Shown piece by piece: positions 17,451-29,804 of a stretch of 64,000 nt of DNA. Location: the NCBI RefSeq assembly GCF_009707325.1, contig NZ_CP046103.1:1537810-1601809 (forward strand). Reading direction: 5' to 3'. Position 1 is the first letter of the stretch, and each line of letters opens with the position of its first letter. The translations under genes were made by a program, and so were the position numbers. The DNA comes from Pseudomonas sp. IB20. GTDB taxonomy: Bacteria; Pseudomonadota; Gammaproteobacteria; Pseudomonadales; Pseudomonadaceae. The notes under the pieces were generated by a model. That model was not told where the DNA came from. It saw nothing but the letters and a program-made list of their open reading frames with translations, and made no database searches.

Positions 17451-18295
17451 TATCGATTACCGCGACGGCTCATGAATGCCAGACGTTCCAGCAATTGCAC
17501 GTCTTGCTCGTTCTTCACCAGCGCACCGGCCAGCGGTGGGATGGCCTTGGTCGGGTCGCGTTCGCGCAGTACGGCTTCGCCAATGTTGTCGGCCATCAGC
17601 AACTTGAGCCAGTCGACCAGTTCGGAAGTGGAGGGCTTTTTCTTCAGGCCGGGCACTTTGCGTACGTCGAAGAACACGTCCAGCGCTTCGCTGACCAGGT
17701 CTTTCTTGATGTCGGGGTAGTGCACGTCGACGATCTTTTGCAGGGTAGTGCGGTCGGGGAAAGCGATGTAGTGGAAGAAGCAGCGGCGCAGGAACGCGTC
17801 CGGCAGCTCTTTTTCGTTGTTGGAGGTAATGATGATGATCGGGCGTTTCTTGGCCTTGATAGTCTCGTCGATTTCGTAGACGTAGAACTCCATCTTGTCG
17901 AGTTCTTGCAGCAAGTCGTTAGGGAACTCGATGTCGGCCTTGTCGATTTCATCGATCAGCAGAATCACCCGTTCCTCGGACTCGAAGGCTTCCCAGAGCT
18001 TGCCCTTTTTCAGGTAGTTGCGCACGTCGTGCACCTTGTCCACGCCCAACTGCGAGTCGCGCAGACGGCTGACCGCGTCGTACTCGTAGAGGCCCTGATG
18101 CGCCTTGGTGGTCGACTTGATGTGCCAGGTGATCAGCCTGGCGCCGAAGGATTCGGCCAGTTGCTCAGCAAGCATGGTCTTGCCGGTGCCGGGCTCGCCC
18201 TTGACCAGCAACGGCCGCTCCAGGGTGATGGCGGCGTTGACGGCCAGTTTCAGGTCATCGGTAGCCACATAGGCCTGGGTGCCTTCGAACTTCAT
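17450..18295 (-). CDS. MoxR-family AAA+ ATPase
   Basis: 281 residues. Walker A GEPGTGKTML near residue 35, Walker B in RVILLIDEIDKAD, sensor 1 in IIITSNNEKELPDAF, and the arginine region RRCFFHYIAFPD are all intact. It is the single-domain MoxR type that works with a VWA-domain protein, and the VWA gene follows with overlapping stop and start. The pair is the whole operon here: upstream is a REP cluster and downstream a convergent gene. Confidence 0.9.
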   Translation of the reverse strand: MKFEGTQAYVATDDLKLAVNAAITLERPLLVKGEPGTGKTMLAEQLAESFGARLITWHIKSTTKAHQGLYEYDAVSRLRDSQLGVDKVHDVRNYLKKGKLWEAFESEERVILLIDEIDKADIEFPNDLLQELDKMEFYVYEIDETIKAKKRPIIIITSNNEKELPDAFLRRCFFHYIAFPDRTTLQKIVDVHYPDIKKDLVSEALDVFFDVRKVPGLKKKPSTSELVDWLKLLMADNIGEAVLRERDPTKAIPPLAGALVKNEQDVQLLERLAFMSRRGNR

Positions 18296-18404
18296 CGGTC
18301 ATTCCTCGAATTCATCAATGCCCCGACTATACCGCGCGGCCCCGGCGACTGTGAACGCAGACGGGTTATTCAGTCTCTGAATGGCCGGTCACATCACAGT
18401 CCAC

Positions 18405-18627
18405 ATGTGGGAGCGGGCTTGTGTGGGAGCTGGCTTGCCTGCGATAGCATCAACTCGGTGTAACAGATAACCCGAGTTGCCTGCATCGCGGGCAAGCCAG
18501 CTCCCACATTCTAGATCGGCGGCGTTGGGAGCTGGCTTGCCTGCGATAGCATCAACTCGGTGTAACAGATAACCCGAGTTGCCTGCATCGCGGGCAAGCC
18601 AGCTCCCACACAAGCCCGCTCCCACAT
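18405..18627. repeat. REP cluster with duplicated 85-bp REPIN
   Basis: This fills most of the 332-base gap between the MoxR start and the DUF748 gene. Two apparently identical 85-bp units lie at 18424-18508 and 18526-18610 (102-bp period); each runs from TGGGAGCTGGCTTGCCTGCG to GCAAGCCAGCTCCCACA around CAACTCGGTGTAACAGATAA. Partial REP arms flank both sides. The MoxR promoter must lie in the remaining 18296-18404. Confidence 0.9.
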
Positions 18628-19701
18628 TTAATTAGCGCTAGGTTTGGGCTGTTCATAGCGTGCATTGAACGCCTGGATGAATCCATTGCGCAAAATCGCC
18701 AAAAACGCTGAGAACGCGCTGACATTTTGCTGGTGCACGCTGCCGCTGAGTTCGACGCGGGTGGCAAACTGGTTTTTGTTCTGGTTCTTTAAGACGGTCT
18801 CGCTGGCGCCAACCACGGCCTCCCAGATCGAGCGGAAGATGTTTTTGTCTTTGTTTTCGACATCCTGTTTCCAGTCGAACACCTCTACATCGCGCAGCAG
18901 CGGCTTGATATAGCCGCTCAGTTGGCCTTTTTCGGCCTGGGCTTCGATCACCACATCGCCGGTGCCGGCCTTGAAGTCGAATTTGCCGTACGCCGAGGCG
19001 AAGTCATTCATGCGCTTGAGTTGCAAGTCCTTGGCGCGAAAGCGAAATTCGAAGTCTTCAAAGTTGCTCAGCGGGTCAAAGGTGGCATTGGCTTCCAGCG
19101 GCGCCTGGCCTTGCAGCAGGGCTTTGCCTTCGAAGCTGGCGTCGCGCTTGCCTTTGATGTCGACCACATTGGTCAAGTTGTAAAAGCTGGCGTTGACCGA
19201 GGTGGCGTTGATATTCACCGGCGGCTTGGAGTTGAAGTTGTGGAAGGCGATCTTGGCGTCTTCGATGCGCACTTCGTTCAGGGTAATCGGCAACAGCTTG
19301 CCCAGCTGTTCGCGCCAGTCGGTGCCTTTACCGGTCTGGGACGCCTGTTGGTTGCCACCGTCGACGAAGTTCAGCTCCGGCTTGATGAACTGCACCTCGG
19401 CAACCACGGCATGGTCGTACCACAGCGAATGCCAGCTCACAGACAAGTCGATCACCGGCGCTTTCACGAACGGAACCGGCACTTTGCCGTCGACTTTAAC
19501 GATCTGCAGGCCATTGATCTTGTACGCGCCGCGCCACAACGCCACGTCCACGTCAGTGACTTGGCCACGGTAATCGCCCATGTCGGCGAGTTTGTCGTTG
19601 AGGTAGTTGCGCACCAGGTAGGGCAGGGCGAGGTCCAGGGCGATCAGCACTACCACCAGTACGGCGACGATCCATAGCAGCCCACTGTAACGACGTTTCA
19701 T
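18628..19701 (-). CDS. DUF748 family (AsmA-like) membrane-anchored protein
   Basis: 357 residues from ATG 19701, which gives MKRRYSGLLWIVAVLVVVLI, a short basic start followed by one transmembrane anchor. The upstream in-frame extension is Arg-rich and unlikely. The rest is a long beta-rich periplasmic domain (DVDVALWRGAYKINGLQIVK, ITLNEVRIEDAKIAFHNF) as in DUF748, a relative of AsmA proteins linked to outer-membrane lipid homeostasis. The exact function is unknown. It is divergent from cysK. Confidence 0.8.
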   Translation of the reverse strand: MKRRYSGLLWIVAVLVVVLIALDLALPYLVRNYLNDKLADMGDYRGQVTDVDVALWRGAYKINGLQIVKVDGKVPVPFVKAPVIDLSVSWHSLWYDHAVVAEVQFIKPELNFVDGGNQQASQTGKGTDWREQLGKLLPITLNEVRIEDAKIAFHNFNSKPPVNINATSVNASFYNLTNVVDIKGKRDASFEGKALLQGQAPLEANATFDPLSNFEDFEFRFRAKDLQLKRMNDFASAYGKFDFKAGTGDVVIEAQAEKGQLSGYIKPLLRDVEVFDWKQDVENKDKNIFRSIWEAVVGASETVLKNQNKNQFATRVELSGSVHQQNVSAFSAFLAILRNGFIQAFNARYEQPKPSAN

Positions 19702-19823
19702 ATCAGGTTCTCCAACGTTATAGGCGATGGACCGCGCGCACGGGCGCAACGTTCCTCTGACTGGACGCCTCCCACCCTGAGGCATACCCTTGGGGCCTTC
19801 CTGAAATTGCTTTAAGGACCGTC

Positions 19824-20798
19824 ATGAGCCGTATCTTTGCAGACAACGCGCACTCCATCGGTAACACGCCCCTGGTTCAGATCAACCGCATCGCACCGCG
19901 TGGCGTGACCATCCTGGCCAAGATCGAGGGGCGTAACCCGGGTTATTCGGTGAAGTGCCGCATTGGCGCAAACATGATCTGGGACGCTGAAAGCACCGGT
20001 AAGCTCAAGCCGGGCATGACCATCGTAGAACCGACCTCCGGCAACACCGGTATCGGCCTGGCGTTTGTCGCGGCGGCCCGTGGCTACAAGCTGCTGCTGA
20101 CCATGCCGGCGTCCATGAGCATCGAGCGGCGTAAAGTGCTCAAGGCCCTTGGCGCCGAGCTGGTGTTGACTGAGCCGGCCAAGGGCATGCCAGGCGCCAT
20201 CGCAAAAGCCGCTGAGATCGTCGCCAGCGACCCGGCCACCTACTTTATGCCGGGCCAGTTCGAAAACCCGGCCAACCCGGCGATCCACGAGAAAACCACC
20301 GGCCCGGAGATCTGGAACGACACCGATGGCGCTGTGGACGTGCTGGTCGCCGGCGTAGGCACCGGTGGCACCATTACCGGCGTGTCGCGCTATATCAAGA
20401 ACATTGCGGGCAAGCCGATTTTGTCAGTGGCGGTGGAGCCGCTCGTCTCGCCGGTGATCACTCAGGCGCTGGCCGGTGAGGAGATCAAGCCAAGCGCCCA
20501 CAAGATCCAAGGCATCGGCGCCGGGTTTGTGCCGAAGAACCTCGATTTGTCGATGGTTGACCGCGTGGAACTGGTGACCGATGAGGAATCCAAGGCCATG
20601 GCCCTGCGTTTGATGCAGGAAGAAGGGATTCTGTGTGGTATCTCCTGCGGCGCCGCCATGGCCGTGGCGGTACGTTTGGCCGAGAAACCGGACATGCAGG
20701 GCAAGACCATCGTGGTGATCCTGCCGGACTCCGGTGAGCGCTACCTGTCGAGCATGCTGTTCAGTGATTTGTTTACCGAGCAGGAAAACCAGGCTTGA
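19824..20798 (+). CDS. cysK: Cysteine synthase A (O-acetylserine sulfhydrylase)
   Basis: 324 residues. The PLP lysine lies in [19 protein letters not shown], the phosphate-binding and substrate loop is [13 protein letters not shown], the glycine loop is [18 protein letters not shown], and the C-terminus [19 protein letters not shown] is the CysK rather than CysM type. It makes cysteine from O-acetylserine and sulfide. It is preceded by a divergent DUF748 gene and followed by degenerate REP sequence; no other sulfur gene adjoins it (tusA lies 5.5 kb away). Confidence 0.9.
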   Translation: MSRIFADNAHSIGNTPLVQINRIAPRGVTILAKIEGRNPGYSVKCRIGANMIWDAESTGKLKPGMTIVEPTSGNTGIGLAFVAAARGYKLLLTMPASMSIERRKVLKALGAELVLTEPAKGMPGAIAKAAEIVASDPATYFMPGQFENPANPAIHEKTTGPEIWNDTDGAVDVLVAGVGTGGTITGVSRYIKNIAGKPILSVAVEPLVSPVITQALAGEEIKPSAHKIQGIGAGFVPKNLDLSMVDRVELVTDEESKAMALRLMQEEGILCGISCGAAMAVAVRLAEKPDMQGKTIVVILPDSGERYLSSMLFSDLFTEQENQA

Positions 20799-20814
20799 TA
20801 GCTTCCGTGAAGTG

Positions 20815-20925
20815 AGCGGGCTTGTTGTGGCAAGCCCGCTCGCCACGACAGCCCGGCTAGCCACAACAAACCTGCAAGCCGCCGACAGCCCGGCTAGCCA
20901 CAACAAACCTGCAAGCCACAAGGGC
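20815..20925. repeat. Degenerate REP with 34-bp direct repeat
   Basis: An arm pair GAGCGGGCTTGTTGTGGCAA / GCCCGCTCGCCACG is followed by a 34-bp unit starting GACAGCCCGGCTAGCCACAA that occurs at 20847-20880 and again at 20884-20917. The second half is a decayed REP, expanded in tandem. Confidence 0.75.
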
Positions 20926-21065
20926 CCTAGGGTGTTGATTTATATCAGCCGGTCGGCCTGGGCCTTCTGCATAATGGCTCAACTGTTTATCATGGCCGGC
21001 TGCTACGTCTGGTTTCCCGTTGACGGGAGGTTGCTGGCCAGGCGCTTATTTCCAGGAGTTGCTGC

Positions 21066-22004
21066 ATGACCTTTTCTTTGGCCGCCAAACTGTCGGTGTT
21101 GCTGCTGTTTATCGGCAGCACGCTGTATGTGCACTTGCGTGGCAAGGCCCGTTTGCCGATGTTGCGTCAGTTCGTCAACCATTCGGCGCTGTTCGCCCCG
21201 TATAACGCCCTGATGTACCTGTTCTCGGCCGTGCCGTCCAAGCCGTATCTGGACCGCAGCAAGTTCCCGGAGCTGGATGTGCTCAAGGACAACTGGGAAG
21301 TGATCCGCGAAGAGGCCATGCACCTGTTCGACGAGGGTTACATCCGCGCCGCTGAAAAGAACAACGACGCCGGTTTCGGTTCGTTCTTCAAGAAGGGCTG
21401 GAAGCGTTTCTACCTCAAGTGGTACGACAAACCGCTGCCCTCGGCCGAGGCGCTGTGCCCGAAAACCGTGGCTTTGGTCAGCAGTATTCCCAACGTCAAG
21501 GGCGCGATGTTCGCGCTGTTGCCGGGCGGTAGCCACCTCAACCCGCACCGTGACCCGTTTGCCGGTTCCCTGCGTTATCACCTGGGCTTGTCCACGCCGA
21601 ACTCCGATGACTGCCGCATCTTCGTCGACGGCCAGGTCTATGCCTGGCGCGACGGTGAAGACGTGATGTTCGACGAAACCTACGTGCACTGGGTGAAAAA
21701 CGAAACCGACCAGACCCGCGTAATCCTGTTCTGCGACATCGAACGCCCGCTGAGTAACCGCGTGATGACCCGCATCAACCGCTGGGTCAGCAAGCAACTG
21801 GGCCGCGCAACCGCCCCGCAGAACCTCGACGACGAACGCGTGGGTGGGATCAACCAGGCCTACGCCTGGAGCAAGACCTTCAGCGACAAGTTCAGTGGTG
21901 TGGTCAAACAGTGGAAGCGCAAGCATCCCAAGGCCTACCGCATTGCGCGGCCGGTGCTGGCTGTAGTGGTATTGGTGCTGCTGTGGAAGTGGTTGTTCGG
22001 CTAA
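21066..22004 (+). CDS. lpxO: LpxO-type lipid A / aspartyl-asparaginyl beta-hydroxylase
   Basis: The 312-residue protein has hydrophobic segments at both ends (LAAKLSVLLLFIGSTLYVHL and PVLAVVVLVLLWKWLFG) and a central iron/2-oxoglutarate dioxygenase domain with GGSHLNPHRDPFAGSLRYHL (the HxD pair and facial site), HWVKNETDQTRVILFCDIERP giving the distal His and the Arg for 2-oxoglutarate. This is the LpxO layout: an inner-membrane enzyme that 2-hydroxylates the secondary acyl chain of lipid A. Pseudomonas often has more than one LpxO, so paralog identity is not settled. Confidence 0.85.
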   Translation: MTFSLAAKLSVLLLFIGSTLYVHLRGKARLPMLRQFVNHSALFAPYNALMYLFSAVPSKPYLDRSKFPELDVLKDNWEVIREEAMHLFDEGYIRAAEKNNDAGFGSFFKKGWKRFYLKWYDKPLPSAEALCPKTVALVSSIPNVKGAMFALLPGGSHLNPHRDPFAGSLRYHLGLSTPNSDDCRIFVDGQVYAWRDGEDVMFDETYVHWVKNETDQTRVILFCDIERPLSNRVMTRINRWVSKQLGRATAPQNLDDERVGGINQAYAWSKTFSDKFSGVVKQWKRKHPKAYRIARPVLAVVVLVLLWKWLFG

Positions 22005-22018
22005 ACCACGCGGCATAG

Positions 22019-22051
22019 AAAAGGCGCTGTATCGAAAGATGCAGCGCCTTA
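22019..22051 (+). terminator. Stem-loop after lpxO
   Basis: AAGGCGCTG at 22021-22029 pairs with CAGCGCCTT at 22042-22050. The T tract is very short, so it may be a weak terminator or an mRNA-stabilising hairpin. It begins 15 bases after the lpxO stop and lies between convergent lpxO and acnA. Confidence 0.6.
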
Positions 22052-22117
22052 CGGAGACCCACCGCCATCTAAGGCAAGCCAGCTCCCATATTGATCTACA
22101 TCGATCTGAGGATCGCC

Positions 22118-24859
<2,742 letters not shown>

Positions 24860-25055
24860 TACATGACTCCTTATGGTCCGCACGGCTACGGACCTGACGG
24901 GACGAACAGAGCGTTCAACTTAGCCCTGTTTTCATTAGCAGGCTAATAACTGGACTCTATCGTTAAGTCCAAGGTTCCGAACTCGGCTATCATGCGCGCG
25001 TTTTCATGACAGGTAGTGCGATAGCGCAATGCCGGTTGAGTCACCAGGAGAGTTG

Positions 25056-26132
25056 ATGAACACCCTTTTTATGCACTGCCGCCCGGGTTTTGAAGGCGAA
25101 GTCTGTTCCGAGATCGCGGAACACGCCGCGCGCCTGAACGTTTCCGGCTATGCCAAGACCAAGACCGGCAGCGCCTGCGCCGAATTTGTCTGCACCGAAG
25201 AAGACGGCGCCCAGCGCCTGATGCACGGCCAGCGCTTTGCCGAGCTGATCTTCCCAAGGCAGTGGGCGCGCGGGGTGTTTATCGACCTGCCGGAAACCGA
25301 CCGCATCAGTGTGATCCTCGCCCACCTGCAAGGCTTCCCGCTGTGCGGCAGCCTGTGGCTGGAGATGGTCGACACCAATGACGGCAAGGAACTGTCGAAC
25401 TTCTGCAAGAAATTCGAAGTGCACCTGCGCAAAGCCTTGTTGAATGCCGGCAAGCTGATTGACGACCCGAGCAAGCCGCGCCTGCTGCTGACCTTCAAGA
25501 GCGGTCGCGAAGTGTTCATGGGCCTGGCCGAGTCGAACAACTCGGCGATGTGGCCGATGGGCATCCCGCGCCTCAAGTTCCCGCGTGACGCACCTAGCCG
25601 TTCGACCTTGAAGCTGGAAGAGGCCTGGCACCACTTCATCCCCCGCGACCAGTGGGACGAGCGCCTGCACGGCGACATGACCGGCGTTGACCTCGGCGCA
25701 GCCCCCGGCGGCTGGACCTGGCAATTGGTCAACCGTGGCATGCTGGTGACCGCCATCGATAACGGCCCGATGGCCGAAAGCCTCATGGACACGGGACTTG
25801 TGCAGCATTTGATGGCCGACGGCTTCACCTTCGTGCCCAAGCAGCCGGTGGATTGGATGGTCTGCGATATCGTCGAGAAGCCGGCGCGTAACGCGGCGCT
25901 GCTGGAAACCTGGATCGGCGAGGGCTATTGCCGTGAGGCAGTGGTGAACCTGAAGTTGCCGATGAAGCAGCGTTACGCCGAGGTGAAACGCCTGCTGGAG
26001 CGCATTGAAGAAGGCTTCAAGGCGCGTGGCATTCGTGTTGAGATCGGCTGCAAGCAGCTGTACCACGACCGTGAGGAAGTGACGTGCCATTTGCGTCGGC
26101 TGGTGGATGTGAAGAAACCTAAGGCCCGCTGA
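25056..26132 (+). CDS. rlmM: 23S rRNA C2498 2'-O-methyltransferase RlmM
   Basis: 358 residues from ATG 25056, five bases after CAGGAG; an earlier in-frame start adds nine residues but has a poorer ribosome site. The N-terminal part is THUMP-like and the C-terminal part a Rossmann domain with GVDLGAAPGGWTWQL (SAM motif), then VDWMVCDIVEKPAR and VVNLKLPMKQRY with the catalytic lysine. It modifies the peptidyl-transferase-region cytidine of 23S rRNA. Divergent from acnA across about 195 bases. Confidence 0.9.
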   Translation: MNTLFMHCRPGFEGEVCSEIAEHAARLNVSGYAKTKTGSACAEFVCTEEDGAQRLMHGQRFAELIFPRQWARGVFIDLPETDRISVILAHLQGFPLCGSLWLEMVDTNDGKELSNFCKKFEVHLRKALLNAGKLIDDPSKPRLLLTFKSGREVFMGLAESNNSAMWPMGIPRLKFPRDAPSRSTLKLEEAWHHFIPRDQWDERLHGDMTGVDLGAAPGGWTWQLVNRGMLVTAIDNGPMAESLMDTGLVQHLMADGFTFVPKQPVDWMVCDIVEKPARNAALLETWIGEGYCREAVVNLKLPMKQRYAEVKRLLERIEEGFKARGIRVEIGCKQLYHDREEVTCHLRRLVDVKKPKAR

Positions 26133-26147
26133 GTTCTAAGGGCTAAT

Positions 26148-26235
26148 GTGGGAGCTGGCTTGCCTGCGATAGCGGTATAACAGTAGACGTCTATGTTGAA
26201 TGTGCCCCGGTCATCGCGGGCAAGCCCGCTCCCAC
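26148..26235. repeat. REPIN between rlmM and tusA
   Basis: GTGGGAGCTGGCTTGCCTGC on the left and GCGGGCAAGCCCGCTCCCAC on the right flank about 48 bases. This is a typical REP doublet in an otherwise short intergenic gap. Confidence 0.85.
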
Positions 26236-26264
26236 AGTGATCGGGCCAGTTTCAGGAGTGAACT

Positions 26265-26510
26265 ATGAGTGTTGATTTACCTGTCGACGGTACGCTCGAC
26301 GCTACCGGCCTCAACTGCCCGGAACCGGTGATGATGCTGCACCAACACATCCGCGACCTGCCGCCCGGCGGTTTGCTCAAGGTCATCGCGACCGACCCGT
26401 CGACCCGTCGCGATATTCCCAAGTTTTGCGTGTTCCTGGACCACGAGCTGGTGGATCAGCAGGAGCAGGCCGGTACGTACCTGTACTGGATTCGCAAGAA
26501 GGTCGATTAA
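26265..26510 (+). CDS. tusA: Sulfurtransferase TusA
   Basis: 81 residues. The SirA/TusA signature [18 protein letters not shown] places the persulfide-carrying cysteine at residue 18 in a CPEP motif, followed by [19 protein letters not shown]. TusA relays sulfur from IscS toward tRNA wobble-uridine 2-thiolation. The stop overlaps the stop of the convergent norM gene by 4 bases. Confidence 0.9.
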   Translation: MSVDLPVDGTLDATGLNCPEPVMMLHQHIRDLPPGGLLKVIATDPSTRRDIPKFCVFLDHELVDQQEQAGTYLYWIRKKVD

Positions 26511-27901
26511 GCCAGCGCCGCAACGTGGCGAATCCGCCGGCGCGCGCTGCGTGCCAGGCGGATCACCAGCATCGCGGCGGCGCAGCTCAAGCCCACGATC
26601 AGCCCCTGCCACAAGCCACTCGGGCCCCTGGCGGCGCCCAGCCAGTCGGTCAGCCCCAGGGCGTAACCCACCGGCAGCCCCACACCCCAGTAAGCAAACA
26701 AGGTCAGCACCATGGTCACCCGTGTGTCCTGGTAGCCGCGTAACGCGCCGGCGGCCGTGACCTGGATCGCGTCGGAAAACTGGAACAGCGCGGCAAACAC
26801 AATCAGCATCGACGCCACGTGAATCACCAGCGGGTCCGGCGTGTAGATCGTCGCAATCTGCTCGCGAAACAGTAGCATCAGGCTGCACGACAGGCAGGCG
26901 TAGGTCAGTGCCGTACCCATGCCGACCCCGGCGGCAAAGCGCGCTTCACGCGGCTCGCCACGGCCCAGGGCTTGGCCAACACGCACGGTCACGGCCATGC
27001 TCAGCGAGTAAGGGATCATGAATACCAGCGAGCTGAAGTTCAGCGCGATCTGGTGGCCGGCCACCACGTTGGCACCCAGGCTGCCGATCAGCAGGGCGAT
27101 CACCGCAAAGATGCTGGATTCGGCAAATACCGCGATGCCAATCGGCAGGCCGATGCTCAGCACGCGCTTGATCACCGACCATTTTGGCCAGTCGAAGCGC
27201 TTGAACAACTCGCTGCTCTGGTAAGCCGGCGCCCAGCGAGTCCAGGCGGCCAGGCCGAGCATCATCACCCACATCACAATCGCCGTGGCCCAGCCACAGC
27301 CCACGCCGCCCATGGCCGGCACGCCGAAATGGCCATAGATGAACACGTAGTTCAGCGGAATATTCAGCGCCAGCCCGCACAGGCCCATGACCATGCTCGG
27401 CCGCGTTCGGCCCAGGCCATCACTGAAGCAGCGAAACACGTAATACAGAGCGATGGCGGGCATGCCGGAAGCGATGCCGTGCAAGTAGGCCATGCAGGGT
27501 TTGATCAGCTCGGGGTCGACGTTCATCGCATGCAGGATCGGCTCGGCGCTGACCAGCATCAGCAGCGCGGTGAGCCCGACCACCACGGCCAGCCACAAGG
27601 ATTGGCGCACCAGCGGGCCAATCTCGGTGTGGCGGCCGGCGCCGAAGTGTTGGGCGACTTTCGGCGTGGTGGCCAGCAAGGTGCCGGTCATCAGCAGGTA
27701 CACCGGAATCCAGATCGAGTTACCCAGGGCCACCGCCGCCAGGTCCCGAGGGCTTACACGCCCGGCCATCACCGCATCGACGAAGCCCATGGCGGTGGTC
27801 GCGAGCTGGCCGATCATGATCGGCAGGGCCAGGGTCAGCAGGCTGCGCACCTCACGGTTGACGCGGGCGGGGCGGGAGAGGGCGGCGGTGGCGGTGTTCA
27901 C
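26507..27901 (-). CDS. norM: MATE-family multidrug efflux pump NorM
   Basis: 464 residues from GTG 27901. The protein then opens [20 protein letters not shown] before the first membrane segment, as in Pseudomonas NorM-type proteins. An ATG 19 codons upstream is the alternative. About twelve transmembrane segments are visible, with MATE motifs such as [20 protein letters not shown] and, in the second half, [20 protein letters not shown]. It exports cationic drugs, probably by Na+ or H+ antiport. No regulator gene is adjacent. Confidence 0.85.
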   Translation of the reverse strand: MNTATAALSRPARVNREVRSLLTLALPIMIGQLATTAMGFVDAVMAGRVSPRDLAAVALGNSIWIPVYLLMTGTLLATTPKVAQHFGAGRHTEIGPLVRQSLWLAVVVGLTALLMLVSAEPILHAMNVDPELIKPCMAYLHGIASGMPAIALYYVFRCFSDGLGRTRPSMVMGLCGLALNIPLNYVFIYGHFGVPAMGGVGCGWATAIVMWVMMLGLAAWTRWAPAYQSSELFKRFDWPKWSVIKRVLSIGLPIGIAVFAESSIFAVIALLIGSLGANVVAGHQIALNFSSLVFMIPYSLSMAVTVRVGQALGRGEPREARFAAGVGMGTALTYACLSCSLMLLFREQIATIYTPDPLVIHVASMLIVFAALFQFSDAIQVTAAGALRGYQDTRVTMVLTLFAYWGVGLPVGYALGLTDWLGAARGPSGLWQGLIVGLSCAAAMLVIRLARSARRRIRHVAALA

Positions 27902-28020
27902 GTGCGGCTGTCCAGTAAAAGAGTTGCAAAGGACGGCGAAGTCTACGCGCTGACGCACGGGTCAGGAAAAAACCTGTGTTAGGGATTTGTAAGCGATCTT
28001 CAGGCAGGCGCTGAACCCCT

Positions 28021-28104
28021 GTGGGAGCTGGGCTTGCCCGCGATAGCATCATCTCGGTATAGCTGATAGACCGTGGTGTCTGCATCGCAGGCAGCCGCTC
28101 CCAC
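28021..28104. repeat. REPIN between norM and pdxB
   Basis: GTGGGAGCTGGGCTTGCCCG on the left, and GCATCGCAGGCAGCCGCTCC-CAC on the right with a small deletion in the arm. It lies in the divergent norM-pdxB intergenic region (about 280 bases), so both promoters must sit beside it. Confidence 0.8.
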
Positions 28105-28182
28105 AAGCACTGCCCACCTGGCATCTGCGGTGTTACACAGATCGCATCCCTGTACACTGCTGGTCCGCGAAAGGAGCCTGCC

Positions 28183-29325
28183 ATGTTGATTGTTGCCGAC
28201 GAAAATATCCCGCTGCTCGATGCATTCTTCGAAGGGTTTGGCGAGATTCGCCGGGTGCCCGGCCGTTCCATCGACCGCGCCACGGTCGAGCAGGCCGATG
28301 TGCTGCTGGTGCGTTCGGTGACCAACGTCAACCGCGCGTTGTTGGAAGGCACAAAGGTACGCTTTGTCGGCACGTGCACCATCGGCACCGATCATTTGGA
28401 CCTGGATTACTTCAAACAGGCCGGCATCAGTTGGTCCAGCGCGCCCGGCTGTAACGCGCGCGGCGTGGTGGACTATGTGCTGGGCAGCCTGCAGACCCTG
28501 GCTGAGATCGAGGGCGCCGACCTGAATCAGCGTACCTACGGCGTTGTCGGTGCCGGTGAAGTGGGCGGGCGGTTGGTCAAGGTGCTCAAGGGCCTGGGCT
28601 GGAACGTGCTGGTGTGCGACCCGCCGCGCCAGATTGCCGAAGACGGTGATTACGTCAGCCTGGAGCAGATCATCCAGCAGTGCGACGTGATCAGCCTGCA
28701 CACGCCGCTGACCAAATCCGGCAACGGCTGCACTTGGCACTTATTCGATCGCGAGCGGCTCAACCGCCTCAAGCCCGGCACCTGGCTGATCAACGCCAGC
28801 CGCGGCCCGGTGGTGGACAACGCTGCGCTGCGGGAAGTGTTGCTGGAGCGTGAGGACCTGCAAGCGGTGTTGGACGTGTGGGAAGGCGAGCCCGAAGTGG
28901 ATGTCGACCTGGCCGACCTGTGCGTGCTGGCCACTCCGCATATCGCCGGCTACAGTCTCGATGGCAAACAGCGCGGCACCGCGCAGATTTACCAGGCGTT
29001 CTGTGCCCATCTGGGCCAGGAGCCGAGCATTCATTTAAGTGATCTGCTGCCGCAACCGTGGCTGGCCGAGGTGCACTTGAACGCATCGACCGACCCGGCC
29101 TGGGCGCTGGCGACCTTGTGCCGCAGTGTGTACGACCCGCGCCGCGATGATGCGGATTTCCGTCGCAGCCTCGTAGGCACCGTGCAGGAGCAGCGCAAGG
29201 CGTTCGACCTGCTGCGCAAGCACTACCCGCAGCGCCGTGAGATTGATGGCCTGAAGGTGCGCATCAATGGCGAGTCGGCGGCGCTGTCGAACATCGTCTC
29301 GGCATTGGGCGCCATCACCCTTTAA
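28183..29325 (+). CDS. pdxB: Erythronate-4-phosphate dehydrogenase
   Basis: 380 residues. The NAD site is [18 protein letters not shown], the catalytic Arg lies in [12 protein letters not shown], the Glu in VWEGEPEVD, and the His in [15 protein letters not shown]. The C-terminal dimerisation domain typical of PdxB follows (residues about 290-380). It oxidises 4-phosphoerythronate in the DXP-dependent pyridoxal phosphate pathway. ATG is preceded by AAAGGAG. Monocistronic in this window. Confidence 0.93.
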   Translation: MLIVADENIPLLDAFFEGFGEIRRVPGRSIDRATVEQADVLLVRSVTNVNRALLEGTKVRFVGTCTIGTDHLDLDYFKQAGISWSSAPGCNARGVVDYVLGSLQTLAEIEGADLNQRTYGVVGAGEVGGRLVKVLKGLGWNVLVCDPPRQIAEDGDYVSLEQIIQQCDVISLHTPLTKSGNGCTWHLFDRERLNRLKPGTWLINASRGPVVDNAALREVLLEREDLQAVLDVWEGEPEVDVDLADLCVLATPHIAGYSLDGKQRGTAQIYQAFCAHLGQEPSIHLSDLLPQPWLAEVHLNASTDPAWALATLCRSVYDPRRDDADFRRSLVGTVQEQRKAFDLLRKHYPQRREIDGLKVRINGESAALSNIVSALGAITL

Positions 29326-29333
29326 AACAGGCA

Positions 29334-29359
29334 TAAAAAACCCGGCCATCAAGGCCGGG
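29334..29359 (-). terminator. Rho-independent terminator of the PA1571-type gene
   Basis: CCCGGCC (29341-29347) pairs with GGCCGGG (29353-29359), and on the minus strand the stem is followed by a TTTTTT run. It lies 20 bases past the stop of the minus-strand small gene and also just behind pdxB, so it may end both transcripts, more efficiently the minus one. Confidence 0.8.
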
Positions 29360-29379
29360 TCACAAAGAGCTTAGGCGTA

Positions 29380-29553
29380 TCAGCCTTGCTTGGCAGGCTT
29401 GACCAGTCGCTGTTCCAGCTCGCGGCACGCTTGCTGGATCATCTCTTCGGTAATCTGCACTTCGCGGCCTTGGGCGTCGATCACGGAGCAAGGCAGATAC
29501 TGCGGTTGGCGGATCACTTCAATCTTGGCATCGCTGCTATTTTGCAAGGTCAT
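29380..29553 (-). CDS. Small PA1571-family protein
   Basis: 57 residues from ATG 29553, which has GAGGAG seven bases upstream; an ATG 15 bases earlier sits inside that site. The sequence (KIEVIRQPQYLPCSVIDAQG, then EVQITEEMIQQACRELEQRL) is a conserved small protein in Pseudomonas related to PA1571. No function is known. A strong terminator follows, supporting an independent transcript. Confidence 0.75.
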   Translation of the reverse strand: MTLQNSSDAKIEVIRQPQYLPCSVIDAQGREVQITEEMIQQACRELEQRLVKPAKQG

Positions 29554-29804
29554 GGCCTGTCTCCTCATCAGGTTGTGTACCTACTTTAATTCCCCCGCGT
29601 GACCGAGCTATTACAACTCCTTACAAGGTCATCGGTTAGAACATCCAGTCCACCAGAAACCGATACAAATTTCCAGCCAGGGGTTAGACCGATAGCCTCT
29701 AGCGGTCAGCATCGGCGGGCATAATTAACCTGACTCATTGTTATTCAGCCAAGTTCCCCCAATGTTGTGCTGTAGATACTTTTCCTGCACAGGTGCTGCC
29801 CTCC

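Noticed and set aside
16272..18295. MoxR-VWA pair as a ternary defence system
   Set aside because: There is no effector, nuclease or protease partner gene beside it and the pair is common housekeeping context in Pseudomonas.
18405..18627. CRISPR-like array from repeated units
   Set aside because: Units are palindromic REPIN copies with a 102-bp period and no variable spacers.
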